A stretch of DNA of 64,000 nt, taken from positions 62,001 through 126,000 of the forward strand of contig JAPQWV010000651.1 in assembly GCA_027422505.1 (NCBI GenBank), written 5' to 3'. Shown in pieces: positions 12,465 through 23,634 of this stretch. The stretch's first letter is position 1, and the number at the start of each line of letters is the position of its first letter. The translations under genes were made by a program, and so were the position numbers. The notes beneath the pieces were generated by a model. The model was not told the origin of the DNA. It searched no databases and was given only the letters and a program-made list of their open reading frames with translations. The DNA comes from Craterostigma plantagineum (Eukaryota > Streptophyta > Magnoliopsida > Lamiales > Linderniaceae).

Positions 12465-14101
12465 GATAATCGGAGGAAGAATGATGATTGATCCAAGTGT
12501 AAAAAGGGTTGTTGTTTTGGCTATCTGTAACATAAGTAAGGTTTGACTTGGTAATCAGCTTGTAAAGGAGCAGTGCGTACTTCTCTAAGTTCTAACATGT
12601 CAACATTGATTTGTTGCTGTTGGATTTCTTTTTCTGTTTTCTTTTTTTTTCCTAATTTCTGCTGGATATGGACTGATTTTTGTCGTAAATGATTCGTGTA
12701 ATAAAGTCGGAACAGAAAATTTGCTTCATTTTCTTGTTTCGATGGCAGATTGGAATTAGCTATATGACAGAGATTCCTAACAAGCAGGTGAATGGTTGAC
12801 AATTGATGCATTAACGTACATTGCCGTCTTTTTAAGTGAAAATTTAACGAAAGAAGCCAACTATTGTCATTATAATTTTAATCAAACTCATATAAAAAAA
12901 ATAGGCACATATTTGGGATCAAATATAACTAAGCATGCATATCTACAACAGAAAGCAAATGAAAGGAGGCGATTGAAATTTTTAGTGCTTCGTGATTCAT
13001 TTTGGGGGGAATATATCTTCGGTACTACTAAAAACGTTGGGAGTGTAATTATCAGATTAATTTGCTGGAATTCAACAAACAGAAATTAATTATATTCTAC
13101 AATTAACTCAACATTAATTATGATATGCATCATTGATGCAAATATCTATGATCGACCATGAGGAACTTACATGGCTTTTCTAATTCGGCTTCTCTAATTA
13201 TGATGAAAATATTTGTATTTATATTGGAAAATTTTAACTCAATATTTGTATTTTCTAATTCGGCTTTTCTAATTCGGCTTTTCTATTGACACCTGAAATG
13301 AAAGTAAAATTATTTATTAGAAACTAGGAAAAATATATAATAATACTAAAATAAGTATTTGTTACAAAATTTTAACTAATAAATATCATACGATGTCACT
13401 ATAAAATCCGGATGTGACATCGATCACCAACCATCTTCATCATCTTCCGTTATCCTGCAAATCTCATCCTCCTAAAATAGGTACGAAAATACATGGAATT
13501 ATTATTACTGTAATTATAAATTTGAAAGCATGTTAATTAAATTTAATATTATAGCAAACATAGATAAGTACATACAGTAAAAAAAGAAACAAACTTACTG
13601 GAATCATAATCTTTTAAAAAGACCTAGAATAATCATACTCATTAATATGCAGTTGTCTAAGTTTTGTTCTGGAATCATAATCTTTTAAAAAGACTTAGAA
13701 TAATCTTACTCATTAATATGCAGTTGTCTAAGTTTAGTTCGTATTTTTTATTTGCAACTAACAATCTTTTGACATATATATAGTTGAGGTTTTGAGAGGA
13801 AATTAAATTTTATAAAAATTCCAACGTCAAGTTAGTTTGTCAAGTATTAATAAGATTTATGTTAGTCAAATAGGCAAAGACTTACTTATTTAGATAAATT
13901 TTCGTCAATTACACTTAAAAGTTTACATAAATAGAATCAAGTGCATATAGAATTTCCCTATATCTTTATGCTAGATTGAGTCGCATTTATCGTTGATTTC
14001 ATTTAGAGGACAATTATTTGCAGTATATGATTTGATATATATACGACACGAGTCACGATTGGAGTCTAGCTATTCAAAAAGCTGATCTTGAATCTGATGA
14101 T
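12465..14101. other. intergenic between TRP gene and hAT MITE
   Basis: No gene is supported. Strongly AT-rich; contains the 71-bp tandem duplication annotated separately. Confidence 0.5.
13599..13740. repeat. 71-bp tandem duplication (two copies)
   Basis: Copy one spans 13599-13669 and copy two 13670-13740, head to tail, with three visible mismatches. It begins TGGAATCATAATC and ends near AAGTTTGTTC. Not coding. Confidence 0.9.
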
Positions 14102-14790
14102 TAGGGGTGTTCATCGGTCGGTTCGGTTCGATTTTTTCAAATATCGGTTCGGTTTTTCGGTTTTCGGTTTTACGTATGCTTCATCCGATATCCGAACCAT
14201 TTTAGTTTGGTTCGGTTCGGTTTTTTATAATTCGGTTCGGTTTTTCTCGGTTCGATTTTTCGGTTAGGAATTTAATATCAACAAAATGAGCTGAAAATAC
14301 ATAAAACAATTTATGATTATTAAAAAACAAAGAAGATTTATGGAACACGACATGTAGCAAAATAATTCAAAGGTCCGAAAAACAAAAAATAACATGAGAA
14401 TGGAACAAAATCTAACAAAAATATAAAAACATTCATCTGAAGATACTATAAATTATTTGGGAGAAAAATAGTTTTTGATTGGTGAGGAAAACATTCACCT
14501 AAAAATGGAAAAAATATACCAATGAAACTATATTTACTGTGTTGCTTACGTTATGGGGGGAAAATGACTTTTGATATTTTTCTATTTTTAATGTAGTATG
14601 ATCATTTCAGTTCGGTTTTTCGGTTTTTTCGGTTTTACGTATGCTTAATCCGATATCCGAACCATTTTAATTTGGTTCGGTTCGGTTTTTTACTATTCGG
14701 TTCGGTTTTTTTTCGGTTCCGTTTTTTTCGGTTCGGTTCTTTGCGGTTCGGTCGGTTTTTTTGGTTTTTCGGTTAATTTGAACACCCCTA
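14102..14790. mobile_element. non-autonomous hAT MITE (689 bp)
   Basis: Ends are TAGGGGTGTTCA and its inverted copy TGAACACCCCTA. The flanks are a perfect 8-bp target duplication CTGATGAT at 14094-14101 and 14791-14798, the hAT signature. Subterminal regions on both sides are packed with GGTTCGG/CGGTTTTT modules, and both contain the ACGTATGCTT..ATCCGATATCCGAACCATTTTA segment. No transposase is present. Confidence 0.93.
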
Positions 14791-15050
14791 CTGATGATAC
14801 GAGGAAAGGATGACGAGGACTACTTTGTCTTCACAATGAATAAACATTGAATAAAATGTACCCGAGGTAAACATTTGTCCAACCATTGATATATTTCTTT
14901 CATACGATGATATTATGACGAGTAAGATTTGCACCAAAAAGTGGATGTCTGAAAACGGTACAGAAATGGAAAATAATGGTAGCTTGAAATAAATAACATG
15001 AAACCCTAATAGTCTCACATGTCATCCATCCCCTTCAACTTCAATCCATC

Positions 15051-15951
15051 TGTTACCCTCGGGTTCCTTAGCTACCGGTAAAATACTGACAGGGGCAGAG
15101 CAGCCCACTAAGACGAGGGTAGAGTGGCCCAACAAGGCATGGGTAGAAAGGGAAATAGAGACCAAGGGGGGATGAGGCTCGGCGGATATGATAAGGACTT
15201 CGGACGAGTAATGGCCCAAGCCATAAAGATAACCTCGAGAAGATGAGCTGGGCCAAAACCGAGCAGAAGAAGGCTGGTCGGGTTAGGGAGGCCGAATCAG
15301 AGAGACGGCCGAAGAACTCGACTCGCTTGCCTAAAAGAAGAGCCACGAGCTAAGTCACGAGAAAGCCTCTAAGGAACGCCCGAGGAGGTTCGCCCGAGAC
15401 CAAGTGATAGAAGGCAGATTGGGTACGCGGACGCAAGTCGGGTAGACCTCGGGTAAGTCCGAACCACATCTCAGAGTCAGGGTAAGTCGAGATTCCTCGG
15501 ATAAGCCAGGTGCCCGAGGAAGGTTGCCGAGAAGGGAATGGGTATGAAGAAGAAACGGACGGAACGAGAACGTGGGATCGTGGGTAAAACCACGTCTCCT
15601 TCAGCGAGGTCCGCGGAAAATACGGGCCAGGGTGAAAGACCAGGTCATGGCGGGAGGAGATAAGGTTAGTATAAAAGGGAAACGGTTAGTTCACTTTCCA
15701 GGTACGTTTTTTTTAGACAGAAATCGCAACATATCATCTGATAAGCCAAGATACCTACCTTTCACCCGTTTTCTGACTTAAGCATCGGAGGGGCTACGCC
15801 GGCACCAACCCCGGCCCCCTTCTGACGTGTTTTCGATTTTGTGGGTGTTAGGTTCGACGGCGATTAGAGGATTTACACCGTGGAGGTAACGAGGGAAGAG
15901 TAGCCGTATCAACCGTCGTTTTCAGGAAGTCGTTTTACGCGGTCCACATCA
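15051..15951 (+). repeat. 5' LTR
   Basis: Begins TGTTACCCTCGGG and ends GGTCCACATCA. It carries a TATA box (15670-15677), so transcription should start about 30 bp downstream. It contains a 69-codon frame that recurs identically in the 3' LTR and is not considered a gene. Confidence 0.97.
15670..15677 (+). promoter_or_regulatory. LTR TATA box
   Basis: TATAAAAG in the 5' LTR; the same box is at 27184-27191 in the 3' LTR. It is the likely U3 core promoter for the genomic RNA. Confidence 0.75.
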
Positions 15952-15953
15952 AT

Positions 15954-15970
15954 TGGCGCCGTCTGTGGGA
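15954..15970 (+). other. primer-binding site
   Basis: TGGCGCCGTCTGTGGGA starts two bases after the 5' LTR. TGGCGCCGT is complementary to the 3' end of plant tRNA-Asp as I recall it; the second half fits less well, so the primer identity is tentative. Confidence 0.7.
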
Positions 15971-15977
15971 ACGACAT

Positions 15978-18900
15978 ATGAGTAACATGGTGGACGCCGC
16001 AAACGACATTCGCCCACCGCTGATGGAAGAGGTATTAGTAACCGACTGGACGGAGGAGAATCAACAAGAGACGCATAACGACGATCAAACTGAATTGGGA
16101 AAATTAAGAGCAGAGGTAGAAATGTTAAGGGCGGAGCGAACGCGGAAAACTCGCACGCAATCGCCACCGCGACAAGAGGCGGAAGAAGAGGAAGCGGAAC
16201 GGTTACGTCGTGACGCAGAGCGTGTTCGGGCCGAGGAACAAGAAAAAGAGGCAGAGGGAAAAACGTTGAGGGCGGAAATCAACGCCCTGCGAGCCGAGAA
16301 AAAGAAGGCCCTGGAAGAAAGGCAGATGGCGGAATGGGAAAGGATGAAAGAAGAAATTCAAAGGCTGAAGGAACTGGCCAATCCGCAAGTGCCCCTCCCG
16401 ATCAAACGGGGCTCACCCTTCTCGGAAGAGATTCTTCGGGCCCCTTTACCAAATAACTTCAGGTTTCCAGACATGAACCGTTATGACGGGTCGGGACCCC
16501 CCGAAGATCACTTGGCCAGCTTCGATGGAAATGCTGCGCTATACCAACTAGGAGATGCCATCAAATGCCGGGTGTTCGCCACCACCTTCGCGAAGGGAGC
16601 CCAACAATGGTTCACCATGCTGCCCGCAGGGGAGATTCATAGCTTCGAGGACTTCACTCGGACTTTTTTAAGGCAGTTCTCGAGCAGCCGCAGGAGACCT
16701 TTCTCAGCTGTAAACTTACTGAACATGAAGCAGGGAGATCAGGAGAGCCTCCGAGACTACCTAAAGCGATTCAATAGGACCATGATGGAAGTCCCGACTG
16801 CAACTCCAGACCTGTTAATCGGAGCTTTCCACAACGGGTTAAAAGACGGAGACCTCTACCGGTCGTTGGTGAAAAAGTACCCAACCACCGTGGAAGACCT
16901 GATAGTCAGGGTGGAAAAGTACGTAAGGGTGGAGGAGGCGCACAACTTCAAAAAAGGGGATAAGAAGAGAGCGATCGGGACAGTGGAGGTCGCACGAGAG
17001 TTGCCCCGTCCGCCCGAGTCAAAAGAGGAAAATCCCCGAGGCGAGGTTCAGAGGAGGTCCCGACAGAGTGATATTCAATGGAGGATGAGTAAAGCTCGGG
17101 CATTGGAAATCTGTGAGGAAAGATACTCCATTAGAAGGCCGGCCAGAAGTAAAGAAGGACCCAGGAATCCCGTTTCAAGATCATACTGTGAGTTTCATCG
17201 GGAGTATGGCCATACAACGGAGGCCTGTTTTCACCTTAACGACGAGCTCGAGAGAATCATCGCGGCTAACCCTGAGGCCCGGGCCGAGTTGGTGGTGGGT
17301 GGAGAAGCAAACGCCCCACGAAAGTACTTCAGAAGGGAGTATGAGCAGAGACCCTGGAAGAATCAGGCATATGCGAATGATAGACCGCGGGGCAGGTTTC
17401 ATGTTTCTCCCGAGCGGAGGCCGGCTGAGCAACGACCGGGGGGTAGAGCCAATCCAGAGCGAAGAAATGATCGACGGACCCCGGAACGCCCCCGAGAGCA
17501 GGCTGGGGCACCTTTACCCCCCCGTAGGATCAATATGATATCTGGAGGACCCGCAATCGGGGATTCAAACAGAGCCAGAAAAGCAGAAGTAAGGAAACTC
17601 GAAAGTCTGGGAGTGACATCAGTACAAAGGCGATCAGGACCCACCATTTCCTTTGGGCCCGAGGACTTTCATGGAGGAGATGATGCGCATGAGGACGCCC
17701 TAGTCGTTCGGGCCGAAATAGCAAATCATGATGTAGGCCGGGTCTTTGTCGACAATGGGAGCTCAGTGAACATTATTTTCAAAGAGACCTTGGACCAGAT
17801 GGAATTGGGAGAATATCGAATGAACCCTGTGGAGACAGCGTTATTCGGGTTCACAGGGCACGCCATTGAAGCAGTAGGACTGATCCAGTTACCCTTGACC
17901 TTGGGGTCGGGGAAATTGAAGAAGACCCGGATAGCCCCTTTCCTAGTTGTCGACATGTCTTCCTCTTATAATGCCATACTGGGGCGTCCCGCACTTAGTT
18001 CTTTTGCGGCAATCGCCTCAGCTCTACATCAGAAAATGAAGTTTCCAGTGGGAGACCGAGTGGGAGAAGTGTTGGGGGACCGGAAGATAGCGCGTAAATG
18101 CTATGTGGAAGAAGTAAGGATCGAGTTGAAGTCGTTGAAGAGCCACCGAGGAGGCCATCCCAGAAGCCGAGGAGCCCTCTACCCCATACATGCCCTTCAA
18201 GAGGTAGGAACCGAGGGCGAGATAGAGGAAGTTGTGATAAGACCCCCATCGGGAACGGTCAAGATTGCCCGGGACCTGCCCCCCGAGCTGAAGGCTGACC
18301 TCATCCGGCAGTTGAAAAAGAATGAAGATGTGTTTGCCTGGTCGGCGAGCGAACTTACCGTCATACCAAGGAATATCATGGAGCACCGACTGAATATATC
18401 CCCCATGGTCAGACCGGTCTTCCAAAAAAAGAGACATCTCGGAGCGCAAAAGGACGCGATAGTTAAGGAACAAGTGGGAGACCTCTTGAAAGCAGGGTAT
18501 ATTCGGGAAATACAGTTCCCAACCTGGCTGTCAAACGTGGTGCTGGTCCCTAAGTCGACGGGGAAATGGCGCATGTGTGTCGACTTCCGAGACCTGAATA
18601 AAGCATGCCCGAAGGATTGCTATCCCTTGCCGCGCATCGACCAGTTGGTAGATTCCACAGCCGGGCATGAGCTCTTGTGCTTTTTAGATGCTTTCCAAGG
18701 CTATCATCAGATTGGATTAGCCGAGGAAGACCAACCTAAGGTCAGTTTTATCACTTCAGAAGGAACCTTTTGCTACGTAGTCATGCCGTTCGGGTTGAAG
18801 AACGCAGGAGCCACCTATCAAAGGCTAATGGATCGGGTTTTCGAGGCACAAATAGGGCGAAACATAGAAGTTTATGTGGATGATATCCTGATCAAGTCCA

Positions 18901-21377
18901 AAACAGCAGATGGCTTCTCCGGGGATCTCCGCGAGACTTTCTCTACGGCCCGAAGGTATGGTTTGAAGTTAAACCCCGCCAAGTGCACATTCGGGGTACG
19001 CTCGGGAAAATTTCTAGGGTACATGGTCACCCGCTCCGGCATCGAGGCCAATCCCGACAAGGTAAAAGCCATCGCAGACATGGCCTCCCCGAAAAATCTC
19101 AACGAGGTCCAGAGGTTGACAGGGAGGATCACGGCTCTGTCCCGGTTTATTTCTAAATCAGCAGAAAAAAGTATGCCATTCTTCAAAGTGTTGAGAAAGG
19201 TCAAGGATTTCGAATGGACGCCCGAGTGCGAGAAGGCTTTTCAGGAGCTGAAGGAATACTTGAAGGAGCTACCAATATTAAACAAACCAACACCCGGAGA
19301 AGAACTTCTTGTCTATCTCTCGGCCACCCCGCGGGCCGTCAGCTCTGTGATGGTCCGAGAAGACGAAAAGACGCAGAAGCCGGTCTACTTTGTCAGTCAT
19401 CTCCTGAAGGGCGCGGAAGCTCGGTACACAGCTCAAGAGAAATTGTTGTTGGCCTTGGTAATCACGGCCAGGAGGCTGAGGCCTTACTTCTTATCCCATC
19501 CGATCGTGGTTATGACTAATAGCCCACTGGGGATCATTGTGACTCGTCCAAACATCTCGGGAAGGTCGATCAAATGGGTGACCGAGCTAGGGGAATATGA
19601 CATTCAGTTTCGACCCCGTGTTGCCATCAAAGCTCAGGCCCTGGCCGATTTCATCGTCGAGATGACGGAAGAAGAACCAGCCGAGATGTGGAAGATCTAC
19701 GTGGATGGTTCCTCATGTCAATATGGTAACGGTGTTGGGCTAGTGATCATTTCACCCTGGGGCGAAGAAACTAGCTTGGGGATAAGACTGGACTTTCGAG
19801 CCTCCAACAACGAGGTCGAATATGAAGCTCTTTTGCTTGGGATGAGGACGGCGATAAGGATGGGTGTGACCCGAGTGACCATATACTCAGATTCACAACT
19901 GGTAGTTCAGCAAACGGGAGGAAATTTCGCAATCAATGAACACAGACTGGCAGAATATGCGAAGTCTTTCGAGAAGCTAAAGGAGAAGTTCGAGGAAGTC
20001 AAGGTGGAACTCATCAACAGGAAAGAAAACGAAAAGGCTGATAGAATCGCTAAATGGGCCAGTGCATTAAATGTGCCCGAAGGGGGGGTCAAGGTGGAAA
20101 GAGCACCCCAGATCCACCAGATCGAGGAGGCAAGGGAGCCGGAACCTGAGGATTGGCGGCACGACATCTACTGTTATCTCGAGAGGCAGATCTTGCCCGA
20201 GGATAAGACTCGAGCTAGGGTCATACAGAAGAGATCTGGCCGTTTTACCATTATAGATGGGATCCTATACAAGAGATCCTATTCGGGTCCTTTGTTGAGG
20301 TGCTTATCAAAGGAAGAAGCCGAGGAAGCCATGACAGACATACATGAAGGAAGTTGCGGGAGCCACATTGGGGGGAGAGCCCTGGCCAGAAAAGCGATGC
20401 TTGCGGGCTTCTTCTGGCCTACTATGAGGGCAGATTCAATTAGGATAGTTCGAAGCTGTCTCAGGTGCCAGAAACACGCAAACTTACAAAGGGCACCGGC
20501 GGAAATGATGAAGGCTGTGGTATCGGCCTGTCCTTTTGATCAGTGGGGCCTAGACATAGTTGGGCCGTTCGAAGGTAATGCCTCACAGAAGAGGTTCCTC
20601 CTGGTCGCGATTGACTATTTCTCTAAATGGGTGGAGGCTGAAGCCTTAGGGCGGATTACTGAAGCAGCGGTGATCGCCTTCCTATGGAAGAATATCTTAT
20701 GCCGATTCGGAATCCCGAGAAGATTGGTAAGCGACAACGGAAGACAGTTCAGCGGACGCAAACTAAAGGAATGGTGTGAGGGGTATGGAATCGAGCAGAT
20801 ATTCACCTCGGTGGCCTATCCGCAAAGTAACGGCCAAGTAGAGGTAACTAACCGAACGATCGTCCAGGCGCTGAAGGTACGGCTCGATGGGTTGAAAAGG
20901 GCCTGGTTCAATGAGTTGCAGAGTGTACTTTGGTCTTATAGGACCACTCCTCGGGCCGGGACGAAAGAAACTCCTTTTAGTTTGGTATATGGGAGCGAAG
21001 CGGTACTTCCCGTGGAGATAGGTCAAGGAAGCGCTCGAGTGATCGGGTATTCGGATGAGAATGACCAAGCCCGAGCAGATGAGTTGGACCTGATCGAGGA
21101 AGGAAGACAGAAGGCCGCGCTCCGGATGGCAGCCTACCAGCGGAAGATTACTCGGGCCTACAATCGAAGAGTGTGCCTGAGGAGGTTTGAGGAAGGAGAG
21201 CTCGTCATGAAGGAAATACAACACAAAGGGGAGCGTGGGAAGCTAGATCCAAAATATGAAGGACCGTATAAGGTGATTAAGAAGGCTGGAGAAGCCGCTT
21301 ACTACTTAGAAGACTTGGAGGGAAAGAAGTTGGAAAGACCACATAACGCTCGACATTTGAAGAAGTATTACCCGTGA
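15978..21377 (+). CDS. gag-pol polyprotein of Tat-lineage retrotransposon
   Basis: Single uninterrupted frame of 1799 codons. Order along the protein: charged coiled-coil leader (about residues 35-135); retrotransposon gag fold (about 165-330); CEFHREYGHTTEAC zinc-binding motif (about 404); aspartic protease FVDNGSSVN (about 590); reverse transcriptase with CVDFRDLNKACPKD (about 867) and YVDD (about 965); first RNase H (about 1110-1180); a second, archaeal-type RNase H starting KIYVDGSS (about 1238); integrase with the HHCC finger (about 1456-1510) and core residues in GLDIVG, VSDNGRQF and SNGQVEVTNR. Gag and pol are fused in one frame with no slippage site needed. ATG at 15978 is the first in frame, 27 bp after the LTR. 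No stop or frameshift was seen, so the protein is predicted functional. Confidence 0.97.
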   Translation: MSNMVDAANDIRPPLMEEVLVTDWTEENQQETHNDDQTELGKLRAEVEMLRAERTRKTRTQSPPRQEAEEEEAERLRRDAERVRAEEQEKEAEGKTLRAEINALRAEKKKALEERQMAEWERMKEEIQRLKELANPQVPLPIKRGSPFSEEILRAPLPNNFRFPDMNRYDGSGPPEDHLASFDGNAALYQLGDAIKCRVFATTFAKGAQQWFTMLPAGEIHSFEDFTRTFLRQFSSSRRRPFSAVNLLNMKQGDQESLRDYLKRFNRTMMEVPTATPDLLIGAFHNGLKDGDLYRSLVKKYPTTVEDLIVRVEKYVRVEEAHNFKKGDKKRAIGTVEVARELPRPPESKEENPRGEVQRRSRQSDIQWRMSKARALEICEERYSIRRPARSKEGPRNPVSRSYCEFHREYGHTTEACFHLNDELERIIAANPEARAELVVGGEANAPRKYFRREYEQRPWKNQAYANDRPRGRFHVSPERRPAEQRPGGRANPERRNDRRTPERPREQAGAPLPPRRINMISGGPAIGDSNRARKAEVRKLESLGVTSVQRRSGPTISFGPEDFHGGDDAHEDALVVRAEIANHDVGRVFVDNGSSVNIIFKETLDQMELGEYRMNPVETALFGFTGHAIEAVGLIQLPLTLGSGKLKKTRIAPFLVVDMSSSYNAILGRPALSSFAAIASALHQKMKFPVGDRVGEVLGDRKIARKCYVEEVRIELKSLKSHRGGHPRSRGALYPIHALQEVGTEGEIEEVVIRPPSGTVKIARDLPPELKADLIRQLKKNEDVFAWSASELTVIPRNIMEHRLNISPMVRPVFQKKRHLGAQKDAIVKEQVGDLLKAGYIREIQFPTWLSNVVLVPKSTGKWRMCVDFRDLNKACPKDCYPLPRIDQLVDSTAGHELLCFLDAFQGYHQIGLAEEDQPKVSFITSEGTFCYVVMPFGLKNAGATYQRLMDRVFEAQIGRNIEVYVDDILIKSKTADGFSGDLRETFSTARRYGLKLNPAKCTFGVRSGKFLGYMVTRSGIEANPDKVKAIADMASPKNLNEVQRLTGRITALSRFISKSAEKSMPFFKVLRKVKDFEWTPECEKAFQELKEYLKELPILNKPTPGEELLVYLSATPRAVSSVMVREDEKTQKPVYFVSHLLKGAEARYTAQEKLLLALVITARRLRPYFLSHPIVVMTNSPLGIIVTRPNISGRSIKWVTELGEYDIQFRPRVAIKAQALADFIVEMTEEEPAEMWKIYVDGSSCQYGNGVGLVIISPWGEETSLGIRLDFRASNNEVEYEALLLGMRTAIRMGVTRVTIYSDSQLVVQQTGGNFAINEHRLAEYAKSFEKLKEKFEEVKVELINRKENEKADRIAKWASALNVPEGGVKVERAPQIHQIEEAREPEPEDWRHDIYCYLERQILPEDKTRARVIQKRSGRFTIIDGILYKRSYSGPLLRCLSKEEAEEAMTDIHEGSCGSHIGGRALARKAMLAGFFWPTMRADSIRIVRSCLRCQKHANLQRAPAEMMKAVVSACPFDQWGLDIVGPFEGNASQKRFLLVAIDYFSKWVEAEALGRITEAAVIAFLWKNILCRFGIPRRLVSDNGRQFSGRKLKEWCEGYGIEQIFTSVAYPQSNGQVEVTNRTIVQALKVRLDGLKRAWFNELQSVLWSYRTTPRAGTKETPFSLVYGSEAVLPVEIGQGSARVIGYSDENDQARADELDLIEEGRQKAALRMAAYQRKITRAYNRRVCLRRFEEGELVMKEIQHKGERGKLDPKYEGPYKVIKKAGEAAYYLEDLEGKKLERPHNARHLKKYYP

Positions 21378-21543
21378 GATGTCCCTGCGACCACACCGTA
21401 TCACCCTAAGTTGCTTATCATTTATATGCTTTATATATTTTCTTAGTTAAGGAGTCTTAGTAGTGCAGTCTGTTTGTCTTTATTTCCGAACATTTCACGT
21501 TTTTAATGAAGTTATATATGTCCGAAAGAGAACGTGAAAAAAA

Positions 21544-22045
21544 GAAAAGTCCTCGGATGAGGCACGATCGCCCGAAAGGGTGAATATAATCGCCGAACGA
21601 AAAGAAGAAAAGTCCTCGGATGAGGCACGATCGCCCGAAAGGGTGAATATAATCGCCGAACGAAAAGAAGAAAAGTCCTCGGATGAGGCACGATCGCCCG
21701 AAAGGGTGAATATAATCGCCGAACGAAAAGAAGAAAAGTCCTCGGATGAGGCACGATCGCCCGAAAGGGTGAATATAATCGCCGAACGAAAAGAAGAAAA
21801 GTCCTCGGATGAGGCACGATCGCCCGAAAGGGTGAATATAATCGCCGAACGAAAAGAAGAAAAGTCCTCGGATGAGGCACGATCGCCCGAAAGGGTGAAT
21901 ATAATCGCCGAACGAAAAGAAGAAAAGTCCTCGGATGAGGCACGATCGCCCGAAAGGGTGAATATAATCGCCGAAGCAAGAGGAAAGAAAAGTCCTCGGA
22001 TGAGGCACGGTCACCCAGAAGGGTGAGGAAGATCGCCAAACGAAA
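21544..22045 (+). repeat. 63-bp minisatellite (about 8 copies) in the retrotransposon
   Basis: Head-to-tail units of 63 bp begin GAAAAGTCCTCGGATGAGG. The first seven appear identical and the eighth is diverged (about 21988-22045). Because 63 is divisible by three, one plus frame and two minus frames stay open through the array; these frames are repeat shadows, not evidence of protein. The array lies just after the gag-pol stop, in the hypervariable 3' region where Tat elements are known to carry tandem repeats. Confidence 0.95.
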
Positions 22046-22260
22046 ATGAGGGAAGGCCCTGAAGTAGGGCCTAACCGTTCGGGAAGACGGATAAAACCCA
22101 TGAAAACAAACGAAAAAGGAGCGTGATCGTGGTTGGTGTCGGGGCAGACCCACGCAAGGATACCACAATGATACTTAATAAATAAGAGTAATAGTGTTGA
22201 ACACGAATACGGGAAACACACAAGAAATAACATATAAGGAAAAAGAGAACGCCTATCGCC

Positions 22261-22999
22261 TCATCTCCCGAGCATAGGGAGTCCCATGATGGCGAATCCT
22301 CGAGGGGGGAGAGTCTCATTGTCGTGAAGGACCCTCCTACGTCTTGATGCCGAGATCCCGCCCGATAGGGAGAGGTTACGTGGCAGAGGACGAGCCCGGT
22401 TGTTTCTTCCTCGAGACCCCGAGAAGATGCCCTCGTTCTCAGCATATGAATCAGCTAACGACTCCTTAAGTTCGGCTATTTGCCGATCTTTCTCGCCCAA
22501 AAAAGTGGTCAATCGAGCACAAGCCTCTTCATAATATTGAAGTAGGGCGCGCTGTTGGGTATAACGCCGGAGTCCCTCGCAAGAAAGTGAATAAGACTAA
22601 GGAAGAAGGGTCAGAAAAGGGATAAAGAAAGAGTAATCAACAAAGGTCAGCATTACTGACCCGGCTCTCACTTAAAGCCCACCAATCCCAGAAGCTGGAA
22701 TCCGGGAACCTCGCCAGACGCCGCTTCTCGTCAGGCTCCAAGAATTTCTCCATAAATTGACGAGAGGAAGCGCCGTCAGCCTCCAAAAGGAAACGAGGGG
22801 TGGGACGAGATCCCCCCAAGGAAGACGCTCCCAGTGAGGGGGGCATGATGACTTGGCCTTCTCGGCGCGGAAAGTCCGCGCTGCATTTGAAGGGAAACCT
22901 GTTGCCTCTTCCCATAGATCCCAAAGAGGGCGTGAGGAGGGCCCTGGGTCGAGATGGCTCATAGGTTGGAGAGGTGCCATCCTGGGATTCATCAACAAG
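22261..22999 (-). CDS. second antisense gene of the Tat element (partial model, two exons)
   Basis: Two coding-like blocks on the strand opposite gag-pol join in phase. The first block runs 22999-22661 (AG acceptor before it, GTCAGT donor after CGG) and the second runs 22596-22261 (CCTTAG acceptor, ends in a stop), together 225 codons. The first block contains FLEPDEKRRLARFPDSSFWD; the second starts near a coiled-coil stretch (YTQQRALLQYYEEACARL, EKDRQIAELKESLADSY) and ends in an Arg-rich tail. The model has no confident first exon: either translation starts at an internal ATG around 22915, or an upstream exon is missing. I recognise no domain. It may be the 3' part of the same transcription unit as the gene at 23635-25870. 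Confidence 0.55.
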
Positions 23000-23634
23000 C
23001 TAAGCAAGGATATACAAAGCTCAAAGAGATAAAGAAAAACCGTATGCTGCGAGCTTAGAAGGAAAAAGAGGTGTAAAGTACCAAGGTAAATAGGTGAAGC
23101 AACCTAGGGGAAATAAATTCGGTAATATTCAAGGAGAAGGGTAGAACCCAGATACCCATGCGCCGCTTTTATAAGTGGCAAACCCGGAAAAGTCGGGCTG
23201 TTACGAAAGTCGAAATCCGGGGATTTGAAGTTTAAAAAGAAAGAATACGAAAAGTGAGGATAACAAAACCGTTAGACAACGGTCAGTAGAATGCCCGAGC
23301 AAAAGAAAAAAAGGGAGCGATTTCGAGTATAGAGACGGAACGTGGCCCGAACGTATCGAGGGAAGTCCTGGCGAAGCACCGCGAGGAAAGAAAACCCCGA
23401 ACGCATAACAATTTCTCGTGATAATTACAGAGAACTGGTAGAAAGAAGAGATTGTAAACGCGTGAGGGGAAGGTGTGTGCGAGGATCGTCATTATGATAT
23501 GCCGAAGAAAATTGCTAGATATGCTAATATAATAAGGTCTGAACAAGAAAAGGGACAGACAAAAGAAAGGGTACACAATGTTCTTAAAGAAAAACATAAA
23601 GAGAAGTAAATTTGTCCACATAAGCAAGAATCAT

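Noticed and set aside
15572..15781. 69-codon frame in the LTR, repeated identically at 27086-27295
   Set aside because: Identity only reflects LTR identity; the frame covers the TATA box and transcription start region and has no domain.
21544..22045. Possible CRISPR-like array
   Set aside because: The units abut without spacers, and the context is a plant retrotransposon.
21457..22233. Long minus-strand frames (258 and 218 codons) and a 148-codon plus frame with repeated peptides
   Set aside because: They are created by the 63-bp minisatellite, whose unit length keeps frames open; no independent coding signal.
22637..23007. Alternative minus frame (111 codons) over the same region as the second antisense gene
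   Set aside because: Composition is Trp/Pro/Leu-rich as in a shadow frame, and it does not join the downstream coiled-coil block in phase.
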